The notes under the pieces are model-generated. The model worked only from the letters and a program-made list of their open reading frames with translations, ran no database searches and had not been told where the DNA came from. This document shows positions 53,442 to 61,583 of a DNA stretch of 64,000 bases, piece by piece. How positions within the stretch are numbered: position 1 is the first letter of the stretch; every line of letters begins with the position of its first letter. The position numbers were made by a program, and so were the translations under genes. The DNA comes from Haloprofundus halobius (lineage in GTDB: Archaea; Halobacteriota; Halobacteria; Halobacteriales; Haloferacaceae). The DNA lies in the NCBI RefSeq assembly GCF_020097835.1, contig NZ_CP083666.1, positions 62,001 to 126,000 of the forward strand, written 5' to 3'.

Positions 53442-54098
53442 ATGGCCACCGAGGCGACGTTCACGGTTTCGTCTGAGCAGTTCCCGCTAGGGACAGTGTT
53501 CAACCAACTGCCGGACGTAACGGTCGAACTTGAGCGTATTATCCCCGCGCAGGATGTGGTGATCCCGTACTTCTGGGTACGGGGTGCCCACGTCGATGAC
53601 ATCGAGAGTGAGTTCACCGAGCACCGGGGCGTGAAAGAGATTCGGTTCGTTGACTCCGTCGAAGACGAGTATCTGTTACGAGTCGAGTGGGCGCTGGACT
53701 ACGCCGACGTGCTAACCATATTGACGGAGACAGAGGTACCGCTCATTGAGGCCACTGGCACGAACCAGCAGTGGACGTTCGAGATCCGCGGCGACGATCG
53801 AAGCGACATCGCAGCCTTCCAACGGCGCTGTCGAGAGCGAGATATCTCGATCACGCTGACGGAGGTGCACGCGCTCACACCGGTTGAGACGGCGACCGAA
53901 GCCGCCCTCACCGACACCCAGCAAGAGACGCTGGTGCTCGCCCACGAGCGTGGCTACTTCGAGTCCCCGCGTGAGGTCACGATGGCAGATCTCGGTGAGG
54001 AACTCGGCATCTCACAGCAGGCCGTCGCCTCCCGCCTTCGGCGGGGGATCAAGCACGTCATCGGGAGTACGCTCTCCGCCATCACCGTCCGATCCTGA
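53442..54098 (+). CDS. Bacterio-opsin-activator-type HTH regulator
   Basis: A 218-residue protein of the Bat/HTH_10 class. An N-terminal sensor-like domain (residues 1-155, beta-rich: FPLGTVFNQLPDVTVELERI, ELRGDD-like blocks) is followed by the HTH_10 domain: ALTDTQQETLVLAHERGYFE, SPREVTMADLGEELGISQQA and VASRLRRGIKHVIGS. These regulators control light, oxygen or stress responses in haloarchaea; ligand and targets are unknown. It lies inside the inverted-repeat-bounded unit and reads toward the DUF7344-like gene. Confidence 0.85.
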   Translation: MATEATFTVSSEQFPLGTVFNQLPDVTVELERIIPAQDVVIPYFWVRGAHVDDIESEFTEHRGVKEIRFVDSVEDEYLLRVEWALDYADVLTILTETEVPLIEATGTNQQWTFEIRGDDRSDIAAFQRRCRERDISITLTEVHALTPVETATEAALTDTQQETLVLAHERGYFESPREVTMADLGEELGISQQAVASRLRRGIKHVIGSTLSAITVRS

Positions 54099-54167
54099 CT
54101 ATCAGGTAAAAACGGTTTGTATACTAAAAAGTCAGTATGAAGCCATCAGACGGCTGCATTAGTGATA

Positions 54168-54527
54168 ATGAGTCGGGATTCCATCGCCTTTGATTCGATA
54201 CTGAACCTGTGTCAGAACCAGCAGCGCCGGATCGTGCTTGCGATACTCGTAGCAGAACAGCGGTCGTTGACACTAGATGAGCTCACAAAGACCGTCTTTG
54301 AGTACAACCATCGTACCCCACTTACAGAGGTATCTGTGGACGTGCGAGCAGAGATTCGCCTCTCACTCTATCACGTCCACCTCCCAAAGTTGGCCTCGGA
54401 AGGGCTCATCAGCTTCGATTCAGACCGACAGCTCGTGGAACCGACCGAGCAGTTCGAGCAGGGACAGCCGACCGTGTCGACGATTCTTGATGCCGACCCC
54501 ACAGTCGAAGTGCCAATCGAACTGTAG
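54168..54527 (+). CDS. Haloarchaeal winged-helix protein (DUF7344-like)
   Basis: About 119 residues from ATG 54168 (GTG 54162 is an alternative). The helix pair DSILNLCQNQQRRIVLAILV, then LDELTKTVFEYN and VRAEIRLSLYHVHLPKLASE, and wing GLISFDSDRQLV match the family seen at 12691 and 16265. A TATA-like TATACTAAAA is about 50 nt upstream. It follows the Bat-type gene by 70 nt within the inverted-repeat unit, so both may be transferred together. Confidence 0.78.
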   Translation: MSRDSIAFDSILNLCQNQQRRIVLAILVAEQRSLTLDELTKTVFEYNHRTPLTEVSVDVRAEIRLSLYHVHLPKLASEGLISFDSDRQLVEPTEQFEQGQPTVSTILDADPTVEVPIEL

Positions 54528-54662
54528 TATTGACCAACCGCTCTCCCTCCCGTCCAGCGCCATGTTATCCATTGAAGCAACGATAGCAACGAACGAGACG
54601 CAGACTACCTAACGCCTATTTCAGCGACGAGAGTGCCGAACTACTAGGATTTCAACAGCGCC

Positions 54663-54915
54663 ACGCAGTTGGAAGTACTGGGAATCTTCAAACTCGAAGA
54701 AGGCGGTCTGATGGGGCGATTCGACCAGCCGTCCCGTTCGACAAAATCGAGATGCACATCGACGATCCGCTTCTCGATAACGTCGATGCGGACAGTACAC
54801 CCGCTAACGCGGACTGATTCACGTATCCGTCGTACAACAGAGTATATATACAGCGTTCGCCGCGCTCGCCGACGGACAAAAACGCTCATACCACCGCCCG
54901 CCAACACCCCGAGCA
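54663..54915. promoter_or_regulatory. Leader and promoter region of the UDP-glucose dehydrogenase gene
   Basis: No gene is supported. A short frame ending PFDKIEMHIDDPLLDNVDAD (stop at about 54818) may be the tail of a lost protein. A TATA box GAGTATATATACAG lies at 54840-54853, about 65 nt before the start at 54916, so this transcript probably has a leader. Confidence 0.4.
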
Positions 54916-56253
54916 ATGCGCGTCAGCATCGTCGGCAGCGGCTACGTCGGCACGACGCTCGCCGCCTGTCTCGCCGAGTTCGGTCACCGAGTCGTCGCCG
55001 TCGACATCGACGAATCGACCGTCGCCGACGTCGAGAACGGCGTCGCGCCGGTTCACGAACCGGGACTGGACGACCTGCTCGCTCGCCACGGCGGCGACCG
55101 ACTCCGGGCGACGACCGACTACGACCGCGTCCGCGACACCGACGTGACGTTTCTGGCGCTGCCGACGCCCTGCGACGCCGACGGCCGCATCGACACGGGT
55201 ATCATCGAAGCGGGCGCGCGCTCGCTCGGCGAGGCGCTCGCCGCGAAGGACGACACCCACCTCGTCGTCGTCAAGAGCACCGTCGTCCCCGGGACGACCG
55301 AGGACGTGCTCGCGCCCGTCGTCGCCGACGCCTCGGGGAAGACGCTCGGCGAGGACCTCCTCGTGGGGATGAACCCCGAGTTCCTCCGCGAGGGCAGCGC
55401 CGTCTCCGACCTCCAGCACCCCGACAAACTCGTCTTCGGCGCACGAGAGGAGCGTGCGTTCGAGCGCCTCCGAGAGCTGTACGCTCCTCTCCGTGACGAC
55501 AGCGACGACCACGACGACAGCGACGACAGCGACGGCGACCGAGAGCCCGAGACGCCGGTCGTCGAGACGGGTATCCGGGAAGCGGAGATGATAAAGTACG
55601 CCAACAACGCCTTCCTCGCCTCGAAGGTCAGCCTCGTCAACGAACTCGGCAACGTCTGCAAGGAGTTCGGCGTCGACGCCTACGAGGTGGCCGACGCCAT
55701 CGGCCTCGACGACCGAATCGGCGCGAAGTTCCTCCGTAGTGGAGTGGGTTGGGGCGGGAGCTGTTTCCCGAAAGACACGTCCGCGCTCGTCACGGCCGCC
55801 CGCGACGCGGGGTACGAGCCCGAACTGCTTGACACCGCCATCTCGGTCAACGACCGCCAACCCGAGCGCCTGCTCTCGCTGCTGGACGACCACCTCGATG
55901 TCGACGGCGCGCGCGTCGCCGTCCTCGGCCTCGCGTTCAAGCCCGGAACCGACGACGTGCGCAACTCGCGGGCGATTCCGACCATCGAGGGACTGCTCGA
56001 CCGCGACGCCTCGGTCGTCGCCTACGACCCCGTGGCCGCCGAGAACATGCGCGCGCACCTCCCGGATATCGAGTACGCCGACAGCGCCGCGACCGCTCTC
56101 GACGGCGCGGACGCGGCCGTCGTCGTCACCGACTGGGACGAGTTCGCGGCGCTCGACGACGAGTTCGAGGCGATGTGCTCACCCGTCGTCGTCGACGGTC
56201 GCCGCATCGTCACGCGGCGCGAGGGCATCGAGTACGAAGGGCTGACGTGGTGA
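54916..56253 (+). CDS. aglM: UDP-glucose 6-dehydrogenase (AglM-like)
   Basis: A 445-residue NAD-dependent enzyme oxidising UDP-glucose to UDP-glucuronate for N-glycan and exopolysaccharide synthesis. Rossmann motif [13 protein letters not shown] (4-16), [13 protein letters not shown] (151-163), catalytic Cys C283 in [10 protein letters not shown], and the C-terminal domain [18 protein letters not shown]. Residues about 193-212 are an acidic insertion ([17 protein letters not shown]) coded by a repetitive GACGACAGC tract, absent from most family members as I remember them. It should sit on a surface loop. Confidence 0.88.
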   Translation: MRVSIVGSGYVGTTLAACLAEFGHRVVAVDIDESTVADVENGVAPVHEPGLDDLLARHGGDRLRATTDYDRVRDTDVTFLALPTPCDADGRIDTGIIEAGARSLGEALAAKDDTHLVVVKSTVVPGTTEDVLAPVVADASGKTLGEDLLVGMNPEFLREGSAVSDLQHPDKLVFGAREERAFERLRELYAPLRDDSDDHDDSDDSDGDREPETPVVETGIREAEMIKYANNAFLASKVSLVNELGNVCKEFGVDAYEVADAIGLDDRIGAKFLRSGVGWGGSCFPKDTSALVTAARDAGYEPELLDTAISVNDRQPERLLSLLDDHLDVDGARVAVLGLAFKPGTDDVRNSRAIPTIEGLLDRDASVVAYDPVAAENMRAHLPDIEYADSAATALDGADAAVVVTDWDEFAALDDEFEAMCSPVVVDGRRIVTRREGIEYEGLTW

Positions 56254-56410
56254 CCGCACTCCCGTGGACCCCGTTAGAACAGTCGACGGCGTCGACCACC
56301 GACTATCCGTGGCGAACGCGGACTCGTTCGAGACTCTCGGAATCGCCGCTCACCTCGACGAAAATTAGTGTCAGGTGGATATTTATACGTAATTGAACAC
56401 TCAATTCACC

Positions 56411-57646
56411 ATGGATCTCGACGAACTGCTCGAAGGATACACGGGCCGGACGCGAGAGGAGCTTACGGCGCACCACGACCGACCGGAGGATCTGGTCAAT
56501 CTTCTCGCGGAAGAGCTCGGAAACGACCTCCCCGAGGATTTTCTCACCGAAGTGACGAACGTCCGTCTCCATTCGGATACGATTCTGCTCTCGCTGGCCG
56601 ACCGACAACTGAAACACCTCCGATACACCGAGGAGATCGAACAGTCGGACGAGGCGTTCGTTCGGATGGACTTCACCGAACGTCCGGACGGTCACCCAGA
56701 CGAGTTCGAACACCGTGAGTTCAAGACGCCGACGGAGCACGCGTTCGACACCTGCACGGCCTGCGAGGGGTCACCCATCAGCGACTGTTCGTGCTGCGAT
56801 GCGACGGGTATCTCGGAGTGCGAGCGATGCGACGACGGGGCGGTGCCCTGTCGTTCCTGCGAGGGGACGGGGTCTCTCATGTGCCCGGTCTGTAAGGGCG
56901 ATGTGACCGTCGACTGCGAGACGTGCGACGGGGACGGACATCTGTCTCGGTCAGTACCGTGTTCGCCATGTAACTCCTCCGGGTCGGTCATGAGCCGCGA
57001 GAGCTGTACGAACTGTCAAGGGAAGGGGAGTCTAACCGACGCCGAAGGGGAGTCGGTTCGCTGTCCTAACTGCCGCGGCCGCAGCACCGTTTCGGTCACG
57101 CGGACGTGTACCTCGTGCAACGGTGCCGGCCAGCAGACGATTCAGAGCGGGTGCCCCGACTGTGCGATGGGCCGCGTCGACTGTCCGGAGTGTGACGACG
57201 GCGAGGTCTGGTGTCGGGTGTGCGAGGAGAGCGGTACCCGCGAGTGTCCGGACTGCGGCGGAACGACCGAAATTTCCTGTCAGAACTGCGACGGTGCCGG
57301 CACGCTCACCTGTGATATCTGCGAGGGCGACGGCGAGACGCACCAGTACGTCCTCGCTCACGACGCGTACACGGTGAAGAAAGGGGGTCACCAGTTCGGC
57401 TCGCTGCCCCACGGCATCGAAGCGGCCGACTGGGTGGAGTACGATGCCTGTCGTATCGAGCCCGAAGACAAGGTGGTTCTCCGGGAGGTCGTCCCGTCAG
57501 CCGCCGCGATTCGAGAGGTGAGATACGACTACGGCGAGCAGACGTTCAACCTCCGACAGATGGGCGGAGAGCTCTACTACACGCGGATTCCCGAACCGAC
57601 TCGAGAGGGGATTTTCAGTCGTCTCCGGAACCGGTTCACGGGGTGA
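56411..57646 (+). CDS. CXXC-repeat (DnaJ-type zinc-finger) protein
   Basis: About 411 residues from ATG 56411 (TTG 56393 is possible). After an alpha/beta N-terminal part of 110 residues, some 16 CxxC units in the style of the DnaJ CXXCXGXG cluster follow (CTACEG, CRSCEG, CPVCKG, CETCDG, CTNCQG, CPNCRG, CTSCNG, CPECDD, CQNCDG, CDICEG), binding perhaps eight zinc ions. A C-terminal domain of 100 residues has no J motif. Probably a chaperone or redox-type protein. Convergent with a J-domain gene, overlapping by 11 nt. Confidence 0.78.
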   Translation: MDLDELLEGYTGRTREELTAHHDRPEDLVNLLAEELGNDLPEDFLTEVTNVRLHSDTILLSLADRQLKHLRYTEEIEQSDEAFVRMDFTERPDGHPDEFEHREFKTPTEHAFDTCTACEGSPISDCSCCDATGISECERCDDGAVPCRSCEGTGSLMCPVCKGDVTVDCETCDGDGHLSRSVPCSPCNSSGSVMSRESCTNCQGKGSLTDAEGESVRCPNCRGRSTVSVTRTCTSCNGAGQQTIQSGCPDCAMGRVDCPECDDGEVWCRVCEESGTRECPDCGGTTEISCQNCDGAGTLTCDICEGDGETHQYVLAHDAYTVKKGGHQFGSLPHGIEAADWVEYDACRIEPEDKVVLREVVPSAAAIREVRYDYGEQTFNLRQMGGELYYTRIPEPTREGIFSRLRNRFTG

Positions 57647-58766
57647 AAAGCGCCCACGCGAGAACGAGGACGACGACCGCGACCGCCACGAGTCCGAGTC
57701 GACGCCGAAGGGAACCGTTCGTGGGCGGTTGCTCGACGCGGTACGTTGCCGAGCCGGTCTCGACGTCGGCTTCGACCGCGTCGGCGCCGTACCCTCGTTC
57801 GGTCGCGTACGCTTCCATCTCGATACCCGGGGGCCAGCCGCGAAGCGAGGCCCACCCCTCGGAGAACTCCTCGTGGCCGAGCGTGTCGTACCAAGCCCGC
57901 AGCCGCGGGTTGTCGAGGACCTCGAAGGCCTTCACGTATCCCTGGTACTGTTCTTCGCCCTCGATGGTCGCGCGGTCGGTCGACGAGTACGCGGCGTCGA
58001 TCTCCGCGAACCGGTCGCGAATCTCCGTCTGCGCCGCGTCCGGACCGACGCCGAGGCGGTCGTAGAACTCGCCGGCCGTGGCCGACGTCGGAGCCGTCGA
58101 TTGCGAAACCGACTCGGCTGCTGTGTCACCGCCGCCGGAGACTGACTGAGCGGTGTGGACCTCTGACCGGGCCAAATCGCCGTTCTCCGTGGCCTCCGAT
58201 GGATTCTGTGTTCCGGGACCGCTCTCGGCGAGAAAGTCATCGCGCCACCGCTCCCAGTACTCTCCCTCCTCGCTCGCCGACCCGTCGACATCCGACTCCT
58301 CGTCGCTTCCCGTCGGTCTGCTGTACCGGCTCCAGTCCGTTCGGTGCCCACCGCCTCCGGTTTCGTACTTCGGGCCGCGGTGGGCCGTCTCCGTCGCGTC
58401 GTCGAGATTCGTGTTCTGCGGTTCCGCGTCGTCTACGAACAGGTTACTCGGATCGTCGACGTTGTCGGGTCGGTGTTTCTCGATCCACGCGTCGACGTCG
58501 TAGATACCGCCCCCGAAGTCCCACCACTTCTCGAACGTCCGATGTCCGTAGGTGGGTCCGAGTTCGGCGAGCGTCTTGTCGTACTCTTCCCGGAAATCCC
58601 TGAGCACGCCCCGAGCGTGGACCAACTTTCGCGTCAACTGCCGTGCGTCCGCCTCGCTGCGAACGTCGGGATGCGTCTCGAGCAGTCGCTCGCGAAACCC
58701 TGCCTTGATGGCCGCGTACGAGCCGTCTCGGTCGACCCCCAGCTGCTCGTAATAGGTGTCCACCAT
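57636..58766 (-). CDS. Tail-anchored protein with two J-like domains
   Basis: About 376 residues from ATG 58766 (MVDTYYEQLGVDRDGSY). The first J domain keeps HPD at 32-34 (LLETHPDV). A second J-like segment at about 240-300 (EFYDRLGVGPDAAQTEIRDR, GYVKAFEVLDNPRLRAWYDT) lacks HPD and reads AAYSS there. A long acidic, low-complexity linker joins them. The last residues RRRLGLVAVAVVVLVLAWAL form a membrane anchor with the bulk cytoplasmic. It could recruit DnaK to the membrane; the zinc-finger protein opposite may be its partner. Confidence 0.8.
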   Translation of the reverse strand: MVDTYYEQLGVDRDGSYAAIKAGFRERLLETHPDVRSEADARQLTRKLVHARGVLRDFREEYDKTLAELGPTYGHRTFEKWWDFGGGIYDVDAWIEKHRPDNVDDPSNLFVDDAEPQNTNLDDATETAHRGPKYETGGGGHRTDWSRYSRPTGSDEESDVDGSASEEGEYWERWRDDFLAESGPGTQNPSEATENGDLARSEVHTAQSVSGGGDTAAESVSQSTAPTSATAGEFYDRLGVGPDAAQTEIRDRFAEIDAAYSSTDRATIEGEEQYQGYVKAFEVLDNPRLRAWYDTLGHEEFSEGWASLRGWPPGIEMEAYATERGYGADAVEADVETGSATYRVEQPPTNGSLRRRLGLVAVAVVVLVLAWALFTP

Positions 58767-58825
58767 GGCACCTACCAATAGGTTAGATTATAAGTATGTT
58801 CTGTAGCTGTCTTCGGCGATGCCAC

Positions 58826-60763
58826 TCAGAACAGCGGCAGCGCCCGCGACAACGCCCGAATCATCGGGAGCGCGAACTCACCCGCGTAGCCGAAGTACTC
58901 CCACCCCGAGAGCAACAGAAACACCGTCGTCAACCCGCAGGCGACGCCGACTATCGCCGCACCGACGCGCGGAGACGTCGCCTCGCGACTCTCGGCGAAC
59001 AGGGTCCACAGCGCAAGCGCCGTCGCCGCGGCGAGATGCGCCAGCGCGTGGACCTGCATCGCCTCGCCCAGTCGAACCTCCTCGAGTAGAAGCGCGAGCA
59101 GCAGCAGTTGCCCGCCGATAGCGACGGCCCCCAGATAGCTCCACGCGAGCATCGGCCACTCGCCGAGCGCGTCACGGACGCTGTCGAGGCGAACCACGGC
59201 GTAGACGAGTATCGGCAGTATGGGGACGAGATACCGAACCGTCACCATCGCGTGCAGCGGCAGCCGGTGGAGATAGATGAGCGAGAACGTCCAGCAACTC
59301 GTCGCGGCCAGGAGGTCGGTCGCACGTGTCGGCGACCGGAGCGCGGTAGAGAGTCCGGAGAGTCGTTCGCGGGGCCGCCCCCGGAGCCGTCGCCCGACGG
59401 CCAGCTCTCGAACGCGCAACACCACGAGCGGGACGACCCCGACGAGCGCGCCGAGAACGGGCGCGGACTCCACGACCGCCATGTTGACCGCCTCGCCGCC
59501 GTCCTCGCCGGCTACGTCGGAGAGATAGCCGCTGCGGACGAAGATGCGATAGAGCCGTTCCGGTTCGAGGCTGGCCGACAACCCGCGTCCGAGGTATTCG
59601 CCGAACAGCGTCGCCCGGGCGGCGGCGCTGACGAGAACCGCACCGACGGACGCGACGAACCCTGTCGACCCCCCATCTCCGCCGCTCTCGCCGTTCTGGC
59701 CGCTCCCGCCGCCGACCGCCGACTCCTGTCCCGCTCCCGCGCCGCTCGTCGGGTCGATTGCGAGCGCCTGTTCGCCGGTGAAGCGCGGCCAGAGCCGCGG
59801 CGGCAACACCGGGTTGCCCGTCACGAGCGCGTTCGTCGCCAGAAACGGGACGAGCGAGAGCGCGAACGCGGCGGCGACGACGCCGAGCGCGCGGCCGTCT
59901 GTCCGTCGGGCGGTCAGCAGGTCCACCGGGACGAGCGCGACGAACAGCGTCAGCGCCTCGGCGGGTTGCACCCACGTCGAGAGACCGATCGTCGCGTACG
60001 CCGCGGCCCGAAAGCCGAGCGCTCGTCGCGGGTCGCGCTCGGCTTCCTCCCGACTCCGGTAGAACGCGTACAGCACCACCGCGACGACGAGCGCCATCGT
60101 CGCGTGTCGCTTCGGTAGCGACGCCCAGAAGCCGACCGGCGTCGCGAGTGCGAGCATCGCTCCGGCCGCGAAACCCGCCCGTCGGTCGGCGACGCGCGCG
60201 AGAAGCCGGTAGAGGAAGACGGCCGCGAGTGCCGCGGCGTACATCGACGCGAGCTGCAGCGCCACGAGCGGGAACCACTTCGGGTCGAGCGACATCGCGA
60301 ACGGGAGGTTGACCCCGAACGACGCGACGCCGAGGAGCGCGCCGACCGCGTTTCCCATCGCCGGACGGTCGACAGCCCGCCCGACGACGACGCACGCGCC
60401 CAGCAGGGTGAGACTCCACGCCCCGACGACGAGGAGGCGCGGGTCGGCGACCAGCGCGCTCAGTTCGAGCGCCCACAGAATCGGGAGCGCGAGCGCCATC
60501 TGTCCGTAGTTCCGGCCGTAGAGACGACCGTCGACGACGTTCATGCCGGGCGTCGCGCCGTGGGCCGGGCCGTACCGGAGTTCGTCGACGTGGAGGTGGC
60601 CGTCGGCGACGCCGACGAACGCGTTGGCGACGGTGTAGGTGTCGTTGACGAAGACGCCGACGCGCCAGAACAGCCCGAAGAAGACGAGCGAGAGAAGAAA
60701 CAGCGCGAGGCCCGCTCGGTCGCCGAACACGGCGGCGACGACGCGTCGCTTCGAGCCTCTCAC
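58826..60763 (-). CDS. Large multi-pass membrane protein, GT39-like
   Basis: A 645-residue integral membrane protein with about 12-14 hydrophobic segments, beginning at GTG 60763 (MRGSKRRVVAAVFGDRAGLA). The first extracytoplasmic loop VNDTYTVANAFVGVADGHLH has an acidic residue placed as in GT-C enzymes, and a Gly/Ser-rich loop (GGGSGQNGESGGDGGSTG) occurs mid-protein. Likely a mannosyltransferase-like or glycan-processing protein; substrate unknown. Its start overlaps the stop of 60760-61287 by 4 nt (GTGA), so the two form an operon. Confidence 0.68.
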   Translation of the reverse strand: MRGSKRRVVAAVFGDRAGLALFLLSLVFFGLFWRVGVFVNDTYTVANAFVGVADGHLHVDELRYGPAHGATPGMNVVDGRLYGRNYGQMALALPILWALELSALVADPRLLVVGAWSLTLLGACVVVGRAVDRPAMGNAVGALLGVASFGVNLPFAMSLDPKWFPLVALQLASMYAAALAAVFLYRLLARVADRRAGFAAGAMLALATPVGFWASLPKRHATMALVVAVVLYAFYRSREEAERDPRRALGFRAAAYATIGLSTWVQPAEALTLFVALVPVDLLTARRTDGRALGVVAAAFALSLVPFLATNALVTGNPVLPPRLWPRFTGEQALAIDPTSGAGAGQESAVGGGSGQNGESGGDGGSTGFVASVGAVLVSAAARATLFGEYLGRGLSASLEPERLYRIFVRSGYLSDVAGEDGGEAVNMAVVESAPVLGALVGVVPLVVLRVRELAVGRRLRGRPRERLSGLSTALRSPTRATDLLAATSCWTFSLIYLHRLPLHAMVTVRYLVPILPILVYAVVRLDSVRDALGEWPMLAWSYLGAVAIGGQLLLLALLLEEVRLGEAMQVHALAHLAAATALALWTLFAESREATSPRVGAAIVGVACGLTTVFLLLSGWEYFGYAGEFALPMIRALSRALPLF

Positions 60764-61287
60764 TCTTCGACCTCCACCGTCACCGTCCGCTCGTGGAGTA
60801 CCCGACGCTCCGACTGCGTCCGCAGGAGCACCGACACCTCCGCCTCGTAGCTCGACTCTGTCACCCGCTCGGGGTCGACCGGGTCGTCGTCGAGCGTCAG
60901 CGCGAGCGTCGTCGGTCCGTCGGCGGTGAACGACTCGTTCAGAAACGCCGTCGAACTCCGTTCGTAGCCGAGTTCGGGAATCCGAACGTTGTAGACGAGC
61001 ATCGGACGCCCGGTGACCGACCGAAGGCGGGCCGTCGCGTCGGGCATCCGGAGGTAGTACGACGCCGACCCGTACGCCCCGCGTTCGAGACGAACCCCGT
61101 CGGCGGCGACGGAGACGTTGTCGACCGACGCGTCGCCCGTCCCCAGCGGAACGGCGTCGGCCTCGTCGATCTCCGCACTCGACGCGTCGGGGGTGAAGTC
61201 GACGCCGGAGACGAGCGGACCGCTCGCCACAGCCGTAGTGACGACGAGGAGGGCGGCGAGACGGACCGCGACACCCGACGCGTGCAT
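60760..61287 (-). CDS. Exported hypothetical protein linked to the membrane protein
   Basis: About 175 residues from ATG 61287 (MHASGVAVRLAALLVVTTAV), whose N-terminus is a signal peptide or single anchor. The external part is beta-rich with LRSVTGRPMLVYNVRIPELG, SFTADGPTTLALTLDDDPVD and a closing TQSERRVLHERTVTVEVEE, perhaps an immunoglobulin-like fold. I prefer 61287 to the open-frame start at 61332 because it begins the hydrophobic segment. Co-translated with the downstream GT39-like protein, possibly a partner on the outer face. Confidence 0.65.
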   Translation of the reverse strand: MHASGVAVRLAALLVVTTAVASGPLVSGVDFTPDASSAEIDEADAVPLGTGDASVDNVSVAADGVRLERGAYGSASYYLRMPDATARLRSVTGRPMLVYNVRIPELGYERSSTAFLNESFTADGPTTLALTLDDDPVDPERVTESSYEAEVSVLLRTQSERRVLHERTVTVEVEE

Positions 61288-61507
61288 CAAAGTGCGAACG
61301 TCAGAGCCACAGAATAAAACCGTCGGAACCACTTGCGGTGTCGGAACCGAGCGACCGAGAAACCGCGTCCGTCGTCGTTGAACCGCGACAGAGACCGTCG
61401 ACGACTCGGATATCTTGCCCGGTGAGAAGCCGTTCAGGCTCGCCGAGAATCACTTAACGCCGGATTTAGAACCCCGCTGGTGTACCTTCGGCGACGCCGA
61501 CACATTG

Positions 61508-61513
61508 TTATAG
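61508..61513 (+). promoter_or_regulatory. TATA box before the mini-ORF and CHAT gene
   Basis: TTATAG lies 28 nt before the mini-ORF ATG at 61536, the distance expected for a transcript starting at that codon. Confidence 0.5.
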
Positions 61514-61535
61514 TTTCAGCCAAATCAACAGAGTA

Positions 61536-61583
61536 ATGACTGCTCTCCCTGCCGTGGTCGCGCTTCGGAGGTGGACCCCGTGA
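61536..61583 (+). CDS. 15-codon leaderless mini-ORF coupled to the CHAT gene
   Basis: ATG 61536 encodes MTALPAVVALRRWTP and stops at TGA 61581-61583, overlapping the GTG at 61580 of the CHAT gene. A Shine-Dalgarno GGAGG (61567-61571) sits inside it at ideal spacing for GTG 61580. It could be a translated leader that couples or regulates the protease gene. Too short for coding statistics; support is the promoter and overlap geometry. Confidence 0.45.
   Translation: MTALPAVVALRRWTP

Larger units (their letters stand above)
53120..54662. mobile_element. 1.54-kb unit with IS-like inverted ends carrying two regulators
   Basis: Left end GGCTCTGTTGAAATCCT (53120-53136) faces right end AGGATTTCAACAGCGCC (54646-54662): 16 of 17 positions are complementary. 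The sequence resembles terminal repeats of haloarchaeal IS6-type elements (from memory). No transposase is inside; the cargo is a Bat-type HTH gene and a DUF7344-like gene. Flanking 8-mers (TGTTTATT, ACGCAGTT) are not a duplication. It separates sugar-nucleotide genes. 53137-53441 has no recognised gene. Confidence 0.5.

Noticed and set aside
53236-53442. Minus-strand 68-codon frame before the Bat-type gene
   Set aside because: Reads somewhat protein-like (LILNRYSVRLDATGRITDEI) but has no recognisable family, no clear promoter, and lies in the element's non-coding part; left uncalled.
54916-56058. 390-codon minus-strand frame antisense to UDP-glucose dehydrogenase
   Set aside because: Valine/arginine-rich shadow; the plus strand has all UGD motifs.
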